From positions 124,001 to 188,000 of the forward strand of contig CAWHHJ010000016.1 in the NCBI GenBank assembly GCA_963829085.1: a stretch of 64,000 bases of DNA. The letters are read 5' to 3'. Both the position numbers and the translations under genes were made by a program. This document shows positions 17,688 to 27,126 of this stretch, piece after piece. The notes beneath the pieces were generated by a model that saw nothing but the letters and a program-made list of their open reading frames with translations, was not told the origin of the DNA and ran no database searches. The DNA comes from PALSA-1004 sp963829085. Its GTDB lineage: Bacteria > Pseudomonadota > Gammaproteobacteria > Burkholderiales > SG8-41. How positions within the stretch are numbered: position 1 is the stretch's first letter; each line of letters opens with the position of its first letter.

Positions 17688-19694
17688 ATGGAAAACTCAC
17701 TGCACCTTGTATTGATTCTGCTTGCCGCAGCGGTGCTCGTGGTGATTCTGTTCCGCCAGCTCAAGCTGCCCGCAATGATCGGCTATTTGCTGGTGGGCGT
17801 TCTAATCGGTCCGCACAGCGTTGGACTCATTCCGGATACTGAAGGCACGCGCAATCTGGCTGAGATTGGCGTCGTGTTTCTGATGTTCAGCATTGGTCTT
17901 GAATTCAGTCTCGCCAAGCTTTCCACCATGCGACGGATTGTGTTCGGGCTCGGTGCTTCGCAGGTCGTGCTAACTCTCATAATCGTCGTCGGCATTGCAC
18001 TCGGAGGCGCAGCCGACTGGCGTATCGGCATCGTTATCGGCGCGGCAGTAGCGATGTCATCGACCGCGATCGTCAGCAAAATGCTCGCCGATAAGCTCGA
18101 GCTGAATACCCTGCATGGCCGACAGGTGATCGGCGTGCTGCTCTTTCAGGACTTAGCAGTCGTGCTCTTCCTGATTGTGATCCCCGCGCTTGGACACAGT
18201 CCGGGCGACATGGCCGGCGTATTAACGCTCGCGCTCGGTAAAGCGGTCATCGTGCTCGCGATCCTGCTTTATTTCGGTCAACGTCCGATGCGCGCCTGGT
18301 TTCATTTGGTCGCCACGCAGAAATCGTCGGAACTGTTCATCATCAATGTTCTCTTCATCACGCTTGGCCTTGGCTTCATCACCGAGGTCGCTGGACTATC
18401 GTTGGTGCTGGGCGCATTCATCGCCGGCATGCTCATTTCGGAAACAGAGTACCGCTATCAGGTCGAAGACGTCATCAAGCCGTTCCGCGATGTGCTGCTC
18501 GGGCTCTTTTTCGTAACGATCGGCATGAAGCTCGATATTGCGCTCGTCTATGCGAACCTGCGCTGGGTGATAGCCATGCTGATCGCGCTCATTCTGCTCA
18601 AAGCTCTGATCATCGCGGGACTTAGCCGCTTATTCGGTTCGGACACCGGAGCGGCGCTGCGCACCGGACTCGATCTCGCCCAAGGCGGTGAGTTCGGGTT
18701 TGTCCTGCTATCGCTTGCCGCTCCGCTTCACGTCGTACCGCCCGTCGTGCTACAGACCGTCCTGGCCGCGATGGTGCTCTCGATGCTTGCAGCGCCGTTC
18801 ATCATCGAGCGCAGCGAGCACATCGTCCGGCATTTCAGCGGCGCTGAATGGCTCGCGCGAGCAATGGAGCTGCACAACGTTGCCGTACAGTCGATGGCCG
18901 TTAGTGACCACGTCGTCGTTTGCGGCTATGGGCGAAGCGGTCAAAACCTAGCGCGTTTGCTCGAGCGGGAAAGCATTGGTTTTATCGCGCTCGACGTTGA
19001 TCCCGATCGCATTCGCGAGGCGTCAGCGGCAGGTGAACGCGTGGTGTACGGGGACGCAGCGAGGCGTGAAGTACTTATCGCAGCGGGATTACTGAGAGCG
19101 CGCGCACTCGTCGTCACGGTTGCCGACAGTGTGCTTGCCCTGCGGATACTGGCACAGGTGCGCGACCTTCGTCGGGGCCTTCCCGTCGTGGTGCGCATGC
19201 TCGACGACACTGACATCGAGCGATTGAAAGAAGCGGGCGCCACCGCGGTTGTCGCCGAAATAATGGAGGGTAGCCTCATGCTCGCTTCGCACACGCTCGT
19301 AGTTCTAGGCGTGCCGCTCAATCGAGTGCTCCGGCGTATTCGTGATACCCGGGAGCAACGGTATAGTCTCTTGCGCGGGTTTTTTCATGGCAGCACAGAT
19401 GAGGCGCAAGATGCTGCGCGGGAGGAGCATCGCCTGCTTCATTCCATTCCAATCACGCCGGGCACTGCGGCTGTAGGGAAGACGCTTGAAGAGCTGGATC
19501 TCGGGCGCTGCAATGTCGAGGTCAAGGCCGTCCGGCGTCCGGGCGTTGCTGCCCAGGTGCCGCAAGCTGCTGCACGCATTGATGTGGGCGATGTGCTCGT
19601 GCTCTATGGCACCGAGCGCGACTGCGCCGCAGCGGAGATGTTGGTAATGCAGGGCCAGCACTCGACCCGGCCAGCGCGCGCAAACGTTACTTAA
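17688..19694 (+). CDS. Kef-type monovalent cation:proton antiporter (CPA2)
   Basis: A 668-residue inner-membrane protein. About 12 hydrophobic segments occupy residues 1-385, including 'GYLLVGVLIGPHSVGLI' and 'GLDLAQGGEFGFVL', as in KefB/KefC-type antiporters. An RCK/TrkA-N domain follows with the Rossmann motif 'VVVCGYGRSGQNLARLLERE', and then a TrkA-C domain ('VGKTLEELDLGRCNVEVKAV'). It should exchange K+ or Na+ for H+ under nucleotide control. It is divergent from kdsD, a common neighbour in beta- and gammaproteobacteria. A strong hairpin follows directly. Confidence 0.92.
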   Translation: MENSLHLVLILLAAAVLVVILFRQLKLPAMIGYLLVGVLIGPHSVGLIPDTEGTRNLAEIGVVFLMFSIGLEFSLAKLSTMRRIVFGLGASQVVLTLIIVVGIALGGAADWRIGIVIGAAVAMSSTAIVSKMLADKLELNTLHGRQVIGVLLFQDLAVVLFLIVIPALGHSPGDMAGVLTLALGKAVIVLAILLYFGQRPMRAWFHLVATQKSSELFIINVLFITLGLGFITEVAGLSLVLGAFIAGMLISETEYRYQVEDVIKPFRDVLLGLFFVTIGMKLDIALVYANLRWVIAMLIALILLKALIIAGLSRLFGSDTGAALRTGLDLAQGGEFGFVLLSLAAPLHVVPPVVLQTVLAAMVLSMLAAPFIIERSEHIVRHFSGAEWLARAMELHNVAVQSMAVSDHVVVCGYGRSGQNLARLLERESIGFIALDVDPDRIREASAAGERVVYGDAARREVLIAAGLLRARALVVTVADSVLALRILAQVRDLRRGLPVVVRMLDDTDIERLKEAGATAVVAEIMEGSLMLASHTLVVLGVPLNRVLRRIRDTREQRYSLLRGFFHGSTDEAQDAAREEHRLLHSIPITPGTAAVGKTLEELDLGRCNVEVKAVRRPGVAAQVPQAAARIDVGDVLVLYGTERDCAAAEMLVMQGQHSTRPARANVT

Positions 19695-19695
19695 T

Positions 19696-19723
19696 AAAAA
19701 AGCCCGCCGAGGCGGGCTTTTTT
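19696..19723. terminator. Bidirectional rho-independent terminator
   Basis: A near-perfect inverted repeat: AAAAAAGCCCGCC at 19696-19708 and GGCGGGCTTTTTT at 19711-19723, with a GC-rich core and flanking A and T runs. It can end transcription from the antiporter gene (+) and from the pilin gene (-), whose stop lies 16 bp away. Confidence 0.92.
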
Positions 19724-19738
19724 AAACGCTGTCGTCGC

Positions 19739-20425
19739 CTACTGAAGCTGCGCGCCCCCGCAGGTCTTGATGTCTACGGCTGCGTTATATGCGGCGCCGC
19801 TGAGGCATGTTGCCGTCGAGCCGCCCCACACGGGGCTGAAGCGCAACGCGCCGGTCTGTGGCAGACCATCGTCGATTTTGCGGTCGAGTTCTGCCAGTAT
19901 CGGTGATGGCACGTTGCTGCCCGTCTTTATATTCATTGCGTTCGCGACCGGCGCAGCGACGTCACTGTAATCATTATCAAAAATAATCTGCAGATATCCG
20001 CTGAACGGGTTCGTCGGAGTATTCGTTGCGGTGGGCGCCGCGGCAACACCATCATAGCTACCGATTATGAATCCGGCACGCGCAAGCTGATGCCACACTA
20101 GAATGGATTCATTGCCTCCGACTCCACCTGTGTCGTCGATCTTGCCGTTTGAACAGTTCGCGCCGGCACAACCCAATGTCGCGTTGCCCGCAGGACCTGG
20201 AATATTCGCGTTTGCGGCGCCGAGCGGATAATCTCCCGGCAACGCACGATAGCGATCCTGGAAGCCGAGATATGCAATCTTGACGCCGTCAAGTTGAGCG
20301 GCCAGGTTACGCACTCGAGCAGCGGTGATCAGTTCCTGGCCCTTGAGGACGCCACCAAGCAGCAGACCGATGATCACTAGCACGATCGCGATTTCTATAA
20401 GTGTGAAGCCGTTTTGTTTCCGCAT
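19739..20425 (-). CDS. Type IV pilin-like prepilin
   Basis: A 228-residue prepilin. The short basic leader MRKQNG is followed by 'FTLIEIAIVLVIIGLLLGG' with Glu at position 5 after the predicted peptidase cut (G^F), so it fits a PilD-type peptidase. The globular part has 'YRALPGDYPLGAA', Cys pairs near 'GCAGANC' and 'CLSGAAY..TCGG', and a Gly/Asn-rich middle. This is the most pilin-like of the four prepilins in the region and may be the major subunit, though it lies apart from the main pilus operon. AGGA precedes the start. The 250 bp upstream probably holds its promoter; I found no convincing sigma-54 site there. Confidence 0.85.
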   Translation of the reverse strand: MRKQNGFTLIEIAIVLVIIGLLLGGVLKGQELITAARVRNLAAQLDGVKIAYLGFQDRYRALPGDYPLGAANANIPGPAGNATLGCAGANCSNGKIDDTGGVGGNESILVWHQLARAGFIIGSYDGVAAAPTATNTPTNPFSGYLQIIFDNDYSDVAAPVANAMNIKTGSNVPSPILAELDRKIDDGLPQTGALRFSPVWGGSTATCLSGAAYNAAVDIKTCGGAQLQ

Positions 20426-20673
20426 TTTTTAATTCCTGGCGACGAGGAGATAAATATGAATTTTTGTAAACGCGCAATTTACGTACCCATATCCGATCGC
20501 TCCGCGATGGCCCGGCGTAGGATCGTTAGGTGCGAAGCAAGGGGCACGGTAACCAGCTAACTTGCTGTTTGGTAAGGGCAGATATGCCAATTGCGTAACA
20601 ACCGCCGAATTGATCGGCATAGCCGCCTATGACAGACGGATAAGGCAGCACCTCGAACTGCGCTATCCGAACG

Positions 20674-21402
20674 TCAATTTTTCGACGGTGTTGACGATTT
20701 TTCGGCGCTCTCCAGTTCTGCGAGGCGCTCTGTTAGGAAGTGAAGCTCCCGCTCGTCTCGAACTTCGCCGCTAGCGATCAGCGCTCCAAGCATGATCTTC
20801 GCGCTCTCAATCTCACCGATATCTTCGAGTATGAAAATCTGCATTTGACGTGCCCAGCCAGGAGCATGGGGCGCCAGCCGCGCGATTTCGTTTGCGTAGT
20901 GCAAGGCAAGCTTGTTGTCTTTTAGTCGATGTCTTGCGGCAAGTGCACTATGCGCCAGCCAGCGCCAGCGTCGGGCGGGATCTGCTAAAAACTCCTGATA
21001 CACAAAGTCAAACATCGACCTGGTGCGTGCGGGATCGGGCACCTGTGGATACACTTGTGACGCGAGGAACAATGGATACTGGCCAATCGGATCGAGCGCG
21101 AGAATTGTCTTCAGCCAATCGGACACGCGTCCGTAGTCGAGCTCGCGGAACGGGATGCTGATGCCGGGCTGGTTGTCGAACGCCTGCAGGTAAAGCGACA
21201 TCAGTTGCGCGACAGCTATGTTTTCACCGAGGCTCACGAGCCTCAGCGCGCTTACAGCCGGCGGTTGATGGAGCGCTTGCGCGCGTGCCAGCGTTTTGGG
21301 CTGGTGCGATTGGAAGCCTGTTTCAAGTATGAGTGCGATGGCGAGCGCAGCTATAACGGACTTGGGTACGGACCGCCAGGATCGCTCGTTACGTTGGCTC
21401 AA
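20674..21402 (-). CDS. Membrane-anchored TPR-like protein, ABC-transporter associated
   Basis: About 242 residues. A hydrophobic segment near the N-terminus (SVIAALAIALILETGF) is followed by helical repeats resembling tetratricopeptides ('LALHYANEIARLAPHAPGW', 'IESAKIMLGALIASGE'). The likely start is a TTG at 21402 that overlaps the permease stop by four bases (TTGA); a GTG at 21441 is also in frame. Coupling to the permease suggests the two act together, perhaps as an accessory periplasmic subunit. Function otherwise unknown. Confidence 0.7.
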   Translation of the reverse strand: MSQRNERSWRSVPKSVIAALAIALILETGFQSHQPKTLARAQALHQPPAVSALRLVSLGENIAVAQLMSLYLQAFDNQPGISIPFRELDYGRVSDWLKTILALDPIGQYPLFLASQVYPQVPDPARTRSMFDFVYQEFLADPARRWRWLAHSALAARHRLKDNKLALHYANEIARLAPHAPGWARQMQIFILEDIGEIESAKIMLGALIASGEVRDERELHFLTERLAELESAEKSSTPSKN

Positions 21403-22166
21403 ACGTTTCGCCGATAGAAGTCGAACGTTGCCGCGGCGCACAGTAATGACGTATAGATAGCCGCTTCAACACTAGCTGTTCCCACCGCTGACCACTGCGC
21501 TCCGCCATCCGCCAGCCAGGCGGTGGGCGCGTAACGGTCAAAGCCTGGAAGGACCAGCGCCAACGTGTCAACGAGCCACGACATGACGTGCTGCGACGGG
21601 CTCTCGCCCGAGAGCGGGCTTTTGCTGATCAGACGAATTGCGGACAGCGCGCGAGCGACTATATAGAATCCGGTTACGAAACACATTGCGGGCATCAGTT
21701 GGGTGAACGTAACAATACAGAAGAGGCTAAGCGCTGCCATAATGACAAGCTCTAGTGCGAGCGACACGCCCCATGCCAATACGCCGCCTTTTGCGGCCAG
21801 AATCGATTGCGACAAGGCGGCAAGGGTTGCCACTAGTACTGCGATCAGCACAAAGCCTAACAGTCGTCCCAGAATGTAGTCAGAACGGCGCAAGTCAAAC
21901 GATAATGTGAGCTCAAGACCCTTATCATCCAGTTCTCGTACGACGCTGGTGATCACGTGGAGGCTGAGAAGAAAAACAGCAAGCAGGCGGGTGATTGCGG
22001 CGGAGAAAGCAATTTCAATGCGGGAAGCCTCCGTTATAGCCACCTGTTGAATAAAAAATGTCAGCGCAAATATCGATGCGAGCCCGACTACGTACACGAA
22101 GAAAAGGCGGGTGCGCAGCGCTTCGAGGAATGTGAAGCGGGCGAGCGTAATTATTTGCCGACGCAT
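21399..22166 (-). CDS. ABC-2-type transporter permease
   Basis: About 255 residues with roughly six TM helices, starting at the ATG at 22166 ('MRRQIITLARFTFLEALRTR'). The 'ARFTFLEALR' opening and the helix pattern match NosY/CcmB-like and other ABC-2 permeases that pair with a separate ATPase. No ATPase is adjacent. The nearest unpaired one is at 39570-40286, on the far side of the pilus cluster, and I infer they are partners. An N-terminal extension to 22250 would overlap the kinase gene's upstream region and is not supported. Confidence 0.8.
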   Translation of the reverse strand: MRRQIITLARFTFLEALRTRLFFVYVVGLASIFALTFFIQQVAITEASRIEIAFSAAITRLLAVFLLSLHVITSVVRELDDKGLELTLSFDLRRSDYILGRLLGFVLIAVLVATLAALSQSILAAKGGVLAWGVSLALELVIMAALSLFCIVTFTQLMPAMCFVTGFYIVARALSAIRLISKSPLSGESPSQHVMSWLVDTLALVLPGFDRYAPTAWLADGGAQWSAVGTASVEAAIYTSLLCAAATFDFYRRNV

Positions 22167-22218
22167 GGAATAATGGTTGCTTCTTATTGCGGTTTCAGCG
22201 CCAGTATAGCGAGGTAGT

Positions 22219-23955
22219 GTGCCGTCAACCAAGGCCACAGATGCAGCCATACCGGTGACCGAAGTCGCCGCCAGTCATCGCGAGGAGCTCATTTCGGCAC
22301 ATCCGCAATGGTGGCTCGGCGGCATGTTGCTCGCGCTGCATGTGACGTTGGCGTGGGGAATAGAAAACCTCTTCTCGCGCGCGATGCTGCTCGCGCATTT
22401 CGGCATCTTCCTGATGTGGCAGCCCATATGGCGCGGCGAGCGCAATCTGGACGCGCGCCAGGCATTTCTGATTGTCGTTGTCGGCGTATTGCTCGCGGGA
22501 TGGAACAACTGGTGGCTGATGGCCGTCTGGCTTGCGGTCCTGTTTGCGTTAATTGGCGGCAATCTGATCGGCACCGAGCACCCGCGCCAGCGGCTGGCCG
22601 CTTTGCTCGCGGCCATCTACCTGCTCTCCGCACTGCTCGTTTGGGTTGTGCCACATCTGTTCGCCGACCAGGAATTCGAGCAGAGTCTGCTAATCCTTGT
22701 CCGTTACGGCTTGCCGATTCTCTTAATCGCGATCATGGCGGTACCCGTGCCGGCCGCAAATAAATCATCGCCCGTCGCCGTTGACCTTTTCTATAGTGTT
22801 CTTCTGTTCCTGCTCGTAACGGGGCTCGTGCTGGGAAGTTTTGTCGTGAAGCAGGTGAGTCACGGCGATTACGCGCTCGCGCTTGCGCAAAGCCTGATTG
22901 TAATGGCGCTCATTCTTATGACCTTGAGCTGGCTCTGGAGCCCGCGTACCGGGTTCGCTGGTATCGGTCATATGATGTCGCGCTACCTGATGAGCCTCGG
23001 CTTGCCGTTCGAGCGATGGGTGAAGGGGCTCGCGGATCTGGCCGAGCGAGAACGCGAGCCATCACGATTTTTATCGCTCGCGTTACAAGACATGGCGGAG
23101 CTGCCTTGGGTGGCCGGACTTTCGTGGCAGGCGCCGCACAGCAACGGCGAGCTTGGTGCACGGTCGCGCTTCCAGGCCGAATTCGCTTTTCAAGAACTCA
23201 CGCTCACGTTCCATACGAAATGGTCTTTGAGTCCGGCTCTCCTGCTTCACTTGAAGCTCCTTACCCAGATGCTGGGTCATTTCTATCAGGCAAAACAGCG
23301 CGAGGAAATTCAGCGTCAGAACGCTTATACGCAGGCTATCTATGAGACCGGCGCGCGGCTTACTCACGACGTCAAAAATCTGCTGCAATCGTTACGATCG
23401 TTGTGTGGCGCGGCAGAGAGCAGCAGCGCCGATGAAGCCGGGGCGCTGCAGGGACTGGTCAAGCGGCAGCTTCCGCAGATCGCTCAACGGCTGACTGTGA
23501 CACTTGAAAAGTTGAAGGCGCCGCAATATTCGAGCGTCCGACAAATCGATGCCGGGGCATGGTGGGACGGCCTCAAACAGCGTTATGCGCGCAGCGAAAT
23601 ATCATTCACCGGCGAACCTGGTGCCGCGGCGATAAGTGTACCCGGCGAGTTGTTCGATAGCGTAGCCGAGAACCTATTGCAGAACGCGATAGCCAAGGCA
23701 CAGACCCAGAGCGCCAAGATTAACGTCACTTTCGAGTTAGCAAGTGGTGCTGGACTGACGGTGAGCGACACGGGCGAGGCTATTCCTAAATCGATGGCCA
23801 CGCGGCTCTTCGCAGCACCGGTCCCATCACAGAACGGCCTTGGCATCGGACTTTATCAGGCATCAAAGCATGCCGAGCAGGTCGGCTATAGTCTTCGTCT
23901 CGCTAACAATACGCCCGGCAACGTATGTTTTGAATTGCGCAAAACTGCAGATTAA
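22219..23955 (+). CDS. Membrane sensor histidine kinase (PrsK-like)
   Basis: A 578-residue kinase starting at GTG 22219. About eight TM helices fill residues 25-235. A GAF-like region follows (about 255-360). The dimerisation/phosphoacceptor helix has 'ARLTHDVKNLLQSL' with His at residue 383. The ATPase domain has N-box 'ENLLQNAIAKA', 'VSDTGEAIP' and 'GLGIGLYQASKHAEQ'. This resembles PrsK-type kinases that pair with sigma-54 response regulators. The probable partner lies 14 kb away at 37983-39458, across the pilus operon. It is the only plus-strand gene in the 19.7-40.3 kb region. Confidence 0.85.
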   Translation: MPSTKATDAAIPVTEVAASHREELISAHPQWWLGGMLLALHVTLAWGIENLFSRAMLLAHFGIFLMWQPIWRGERNLDARQAFLIVVVGVLLAGWNNWWLMAVWLAVLFALIGGNLIGTEHPRQRLAALLAAIYLLSALLVWVVPHLFADQEFEQSLLILVRYGLPILLIAIMAVPVPAANKSSPVAVDLFYSVLLFLLVTGLVLGSFVVKQVSHGDYALALAQSLIVMALILMTLSWLWSPRTGFAGIGHMMSRYLMSLGLPFERWVKGLADLAEREREPSRFLSLALQDMAELPWVAGLSWQAPHSNGELGARSRFQAEFAFQELTLTFHTKWSLSPALLLHLKLLTQMLGHFYQAKQREEIQRQNAYTQAIYETGARLTHDVKNLLQSLRSLCGAAESSSADEAGALQGLVKRQLPQIAQRLTVTLEKLKAPQYSSVRQIDAGAWWDGLKQRYARSEISFTGEPGAAAISVPGELFDSVAENLLQNAIAKAQTQSAKINVTFELASGAGLTVSDTGEAIPKSMATRLFAAPVPSQNGLGIGLYQASKHAEQVGYSLRLANNTPGNVCFELRKTAD

Positions 23956-23985
23956 AAGGCTAACGCCCTACGGTAACTGTCGTTC

Positions 23986-25055
23986 TCAGTGTGCCACGAT
24001 CTGAACCGTCAACGTAGTGACGGATCCAATAACCAGCGTGGCACTGGGCGGAAAAATTCCGGCGTCCGTCATTGCGCTAAAGACAGTAGATGAGCACGCC
24101 GGAAGGGTAGTGCACTCTGGTGCGACCGTGTAACGCACTGCAGTACGCCAGTTCTTTTCGAACCAGGGCGGGAACACGATTCCGGACCAGCCGCTTCCAG
24201 GAGTCAGGTTTCGCGGCAACAAGCCGGACCAAATAGTAGTCGACGGTATGCACATATTCGGATCACCTTCCGGCAAGCAACTAACGTCGGTCGAATCGGC
24301 CGGACGGGGAAAAACCGAGTGCGCGATGAAGTATCGATTGAGCAGCGTGTTGAGCTCGTTCGTGACCCGCTTTTCGATGCCTGCCATGAGATCGGCGACG
24401 GTGATGACGAGTAACTGATCGTTGAAGTTTGCGTCAGCGGCCTGCGATGAAAACGCCGGGCCACCCTGAGCGTTCAAGCCTTCGAGATAATTCGCGACAT
24501 CGTTTTGATGCAGGGCGCCATCTCGTAACTGACGGGCGAGCGGGGCACCCGCGGAGAACACAATCGCGACGACATTGTGTACGGATCGCGAGCCGGATAC
24601 AGACAGCGTACCGACGGTCGTGTCTTTGATCGTAACTTGACTTGCGTAGTCGCGAAAGTTCGGGGAAAGGGCATACCATAAACGCTCACCCTTTGAATCG
24701 CGCACATCGGGCAATGCTAACGTTCGCCACGGTAGGCGCCCCACATAGGCCGGGCAATTGATTCCTGCGAAAAGATCGGCGACGCCATCGTTCGGAACAT
24801 TGGTGCCCAAATGAGTCACGATGTCCGGGCATGGGAAACTGCCGGGCAAAGAGATGTCGGATATCGCACGCGCAATGAGCGCTTGTTTCGCAAGGGCCAA
24901 AGCACTTGTCGTTTTTTGATCACGATCACTCGAAGCCACGTTCGAGCCAAGCGCGATCAGGAAACATGTTATCGCCGTGCCCCCGCCATCATTACAACCG
25001 CGATCAGCGCATAACCGCTGCAACGGCGCGCCGAGGTCCCTGTCGCTAGTCTCAT
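23986..25055 (-). CDS. Large prepilin-like protein lacking Glu5 (frameshifted as written)
   Basis: The ATG at 25055, preceded by GAGGGAG, encodes 'MRLATGTSARRCSGYALIAVVMMAG' and then meets a stop. The body continues in another frame as 'TAITCFLIALGSNVASS'. One base is missing, most simply from the C5 run at 24980-24984. The ~357-residue product has a prepilin-like cut site (G^YALI) but Ala instead of Glu at position 5. Its body shares 'FPCPD', 'GRLPWRTLALPDVRDSKGER' and C-terminal Cys pairs with the prepilin at 26004-27098, so the two are paralogues. It is the last gene of the pilus operon. Confidence 0.75.
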
Positions 25056-25212
25056 GCTCCCTCACCGATAAAGAGGTACATGCCACCGCTACGGCACATG
25101 CACCGAGTAAAAGAAGTTGAAACGGAACTATGAGTCGTGTGCGGCTAGGCGACCGCTTTTATGACGACGATGTATGTTACTTCAAAGCAGGCGCTCAGGC
25201 AGCCGATCAGTG

Positions 25213-25998
25213 TTATGGCAGCTGTTGTGCTGTGACCATCCGGCTCAAAAGGATAGGTGTAGACAGCCATACCACGACGTCATCGAATTCTGTAGTTGCG
25301 CCGCTTGCCGCAGTCGCCGGACGGATATTAAAGGTCTTCGCGTCTCCAAAACCGGCGGGTAATGTTGCATTGGTGATCTCGTTGCCGCTGGTGGGCGCTG
25401 GCATCAGCGCGCGCGTTGTGGCGTTAATCGCACCGGCCCCGTTCTTACCATGCGACATGACCAGTGCAGGTGCAAGATTGCCGGCGGAGGTGTACGTAAT
25501 CTGTGGGTTGCAAGCTGGCGCCGGACACACCACTGTTATATTCGCGTTCGCCCCGCTAGCGAGCGTGATGGCTTTAGGTCTCTGTGCAAAGAGCGGAGTC
25601 ACGTTATAGCGAAAAAAGTTGCCCCAGGCGTCGGTCCCGCTAATACCGAGTGTTGCCCACGGAAGGTTTCCTTCGCTGACTACGCAATTGGCGCCGACGA
25701 AATCCTCATTACCGTCGTTCGGCGTGTTGTTCACTCCTCCGGCCGCTCCGGCTGTTTTGTCCGGGCATGGCAGGTAGCCTCTGCTCATTGCAAAACCGAT
25801 GAGAGCCTCGCTTATCTGATTGAGAGTGGCTTGCGTGTCAGAGATCTTCTTCTGATCGACCTGCGCGGTCAAAGGTCCCAGCAGCGTCGCAAGCAGCAAG
25901 GACAGCACGAGCAGCCCCACGGCTAATTCTATGAGCGTGAACCCCGGCTGCGCGGTTGAAAACAGCGCGCGGCGGCGAGGCTGCGTCGGAGCGGACAC
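25213..25998 (-). CDS. Prepilin-like protein of the MSHA-type cluster
   Basis: A 261-residue prepilin. A basic leader ends 'AQPG' before 'FTLIELAVGLLVLSLLLATL', with Glu5 present. The body contains 'SRGYLPCPDKTAG' and 'EGNLPWATLGISGTDAWGN', the same LPCPD / LPWxTLG signature as its two E5-less neighbours, plus Cys residues that could pair. Probably a minor pilin. Six base pairs separate it from the upstream prepilin gene. A gap of ~155 bp with no recognisable gene separates it from the downstream prepilin. Confidence 0.85.
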   Translation of the reverse strand: MSAPTQPRRRALFSTAQPGFTLIELAVGLLVLSLLLATLLGPLTAQVDQKKISDTQATLNQISEALIGFAMSRGYLPCPDKTAGAAGGVNNTPNDGNEDFVGANCVVSEGNLPWATLGISGTDAWGNFFRYNVTPLFAQRPKAITLASGANANITVVCPAPACNPQITYTSAGNLAPALVMSHGKNGAGAINATTRALMPAPTSGNEITNATLPAGFGDAKTFNIRPATAASGATTEFDDVVVWLSTPILLSRMVTAQQLP

Positions 25999-26003
25999 GC
26001 GCG

Positions 26004-27098
26004 TTAATGCAAGGCCAGTTGCGACGCAGCCTGCAGGTTCGTGGTATTGAAATTATCGGCCGAGAAAGTAACCAGCGCCTGAGTCCCGGGATAAGGGCTC
26101 CCCGCAGTTCCGCCAATCAATGCGCCATTTGGCACGGTATAACCGGCGAACGCGCTACCACAAGTCGCTAAGGCGCCGTCCGCACAATCTGTATCCATCG
26201 CATAACGCACGGATTGCGTACGCCAATTGTTCGCATCGAACCATGCCGGCAAAACGAGCGATGCGTCGGTGGGCAGATAGCCAGAACGCACAACTGCAGG
26301 GGCAGGCAGTAACGCGGTATTCGCGGGACAATTCCACGTTCCGGTGCCCGTATTACTGCAGCTGGTTGCTGGCTGCGGCAGTCGACCCAATGTGGCAGCT
26401 GTGTTGTAGTAAGTATCCAGCGCAAGCTGCACTTCTTTCGCAACCCGACGCTCGACGACCGTGAATACATCCGACGACGTTATCAAGGCGACTTCATCAT
26501 TATGGTTCACGTCCGCGGCACTTATGCCAAGTTGGTTGACTCCGATATCGATCTCAAGGTAAGCACTGGCCGTGTTCGCGTTAGCGACACTCCTCGCTTG
26601 AGAACCGGTCGCAGCACCCGGCGCCACGACGACTGCAACGACACTGTTGCCGACAACTGCGCCTGTCACATTCAATGCGCCATTAACCGTCGGATTTATA
26701 GCGTTTCCAGGGATATCCTGAAAATTCACAGCCAGCATATACCAGAGCCTCTCGCCTGAAGAATCGCGGACATCCGGCAGTCCGAGGGTTTGCCATGGTA
26801 AGCGGCCCAACAAAGCGGTGCACGCGCCCGCCGTTATGTCGGCGATTCCGTCATTGTTAATGTCGGGACATGGCAGTGCGCCCGGGTGGCCAACATTAGA
26901 GGCGGCGCTTGCTATCAGCGCCTGCTTCCCGAGCGCAAGCGAGCCATTTGTTCTACGGGATTGGTCATTGTGGAGGGACGTTGCATTGAAGGTAGAAACC
27001 AAGGCTGCAGTCGCTGCAACACCGATGACCATTATCGCGCCGAGCATCGCGTATCCGCGTTGCGGTAACTTGGATCGCTTCATTATGCGGCTGGTCAT
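26004..27098 (-). CDS. Large prepilin-like protein lacking Glu5
   Basis: About 364 residues from the ATG at 27098, chosen because GAGGAGG lies just upstream at 27104-27110. The leader 'MKRSKLPQRG' precedes 'YAMLGAIMVIGVAATAALV', a TM helix with Gly instead of Glu at position 5, as in tip pilins such as GspK. The body has 'GALPCPDINNDG', 'GRLPWQTLGLPDVRDSSGER' and several Cys. Lack of Glu5 and large size suggest a tip or initiator subunit rather than a shaft pilin (inference). Confidence 0.82.
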   Translation of the reverse strand: MTSRIMKRSKLPQRGYAMLGAIMVIGVAATAALVSTFNATSLHNDQSRRTNGSLALGKQALIASAASNVGHPGALPCPDINNDGIADITAGACTALLGRLPWQTLGLPDVRDSSGERLWYMLAVNFQDIPGNAINPTVNGALNVTGAVVGNSVVAVVVAPGAATGSQARSVANANTASAYLEIDIGVNQLGISAADVNHNDEVALITSSDVFTVVERRVAKEVQLALDTYYNTAATLGRLPQPATSCSNTGTGTWNCPANTALLPAPAVVRSGYLPTDASLVLPAWFDANNWRTQSVRYAMDTDCADGALATCGSAFAGYTVPNGALIGGTAGSPYPGTQALVTFSADNFNTTNLQAASQLALH

Positions 27099-27126
27099 CA
27101 GCGCCTCCTCTCGGGGCACGTACCAC

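Noticed and set aside
20429..20620. 63-codon minus-strand frame upstream of the pilin gene
   Set aside because: No family resemblance or signal peptide, and it fills the probable promoter and leader region of the pilin gene.
20426..20673. Sigma-54 (-24/-12) promoter upstream of the pilin
   Set aside because: I looked for TGGCAC-N5-TTGC on the minus strand and saw only partial matches with wrong GG/GC spacing.
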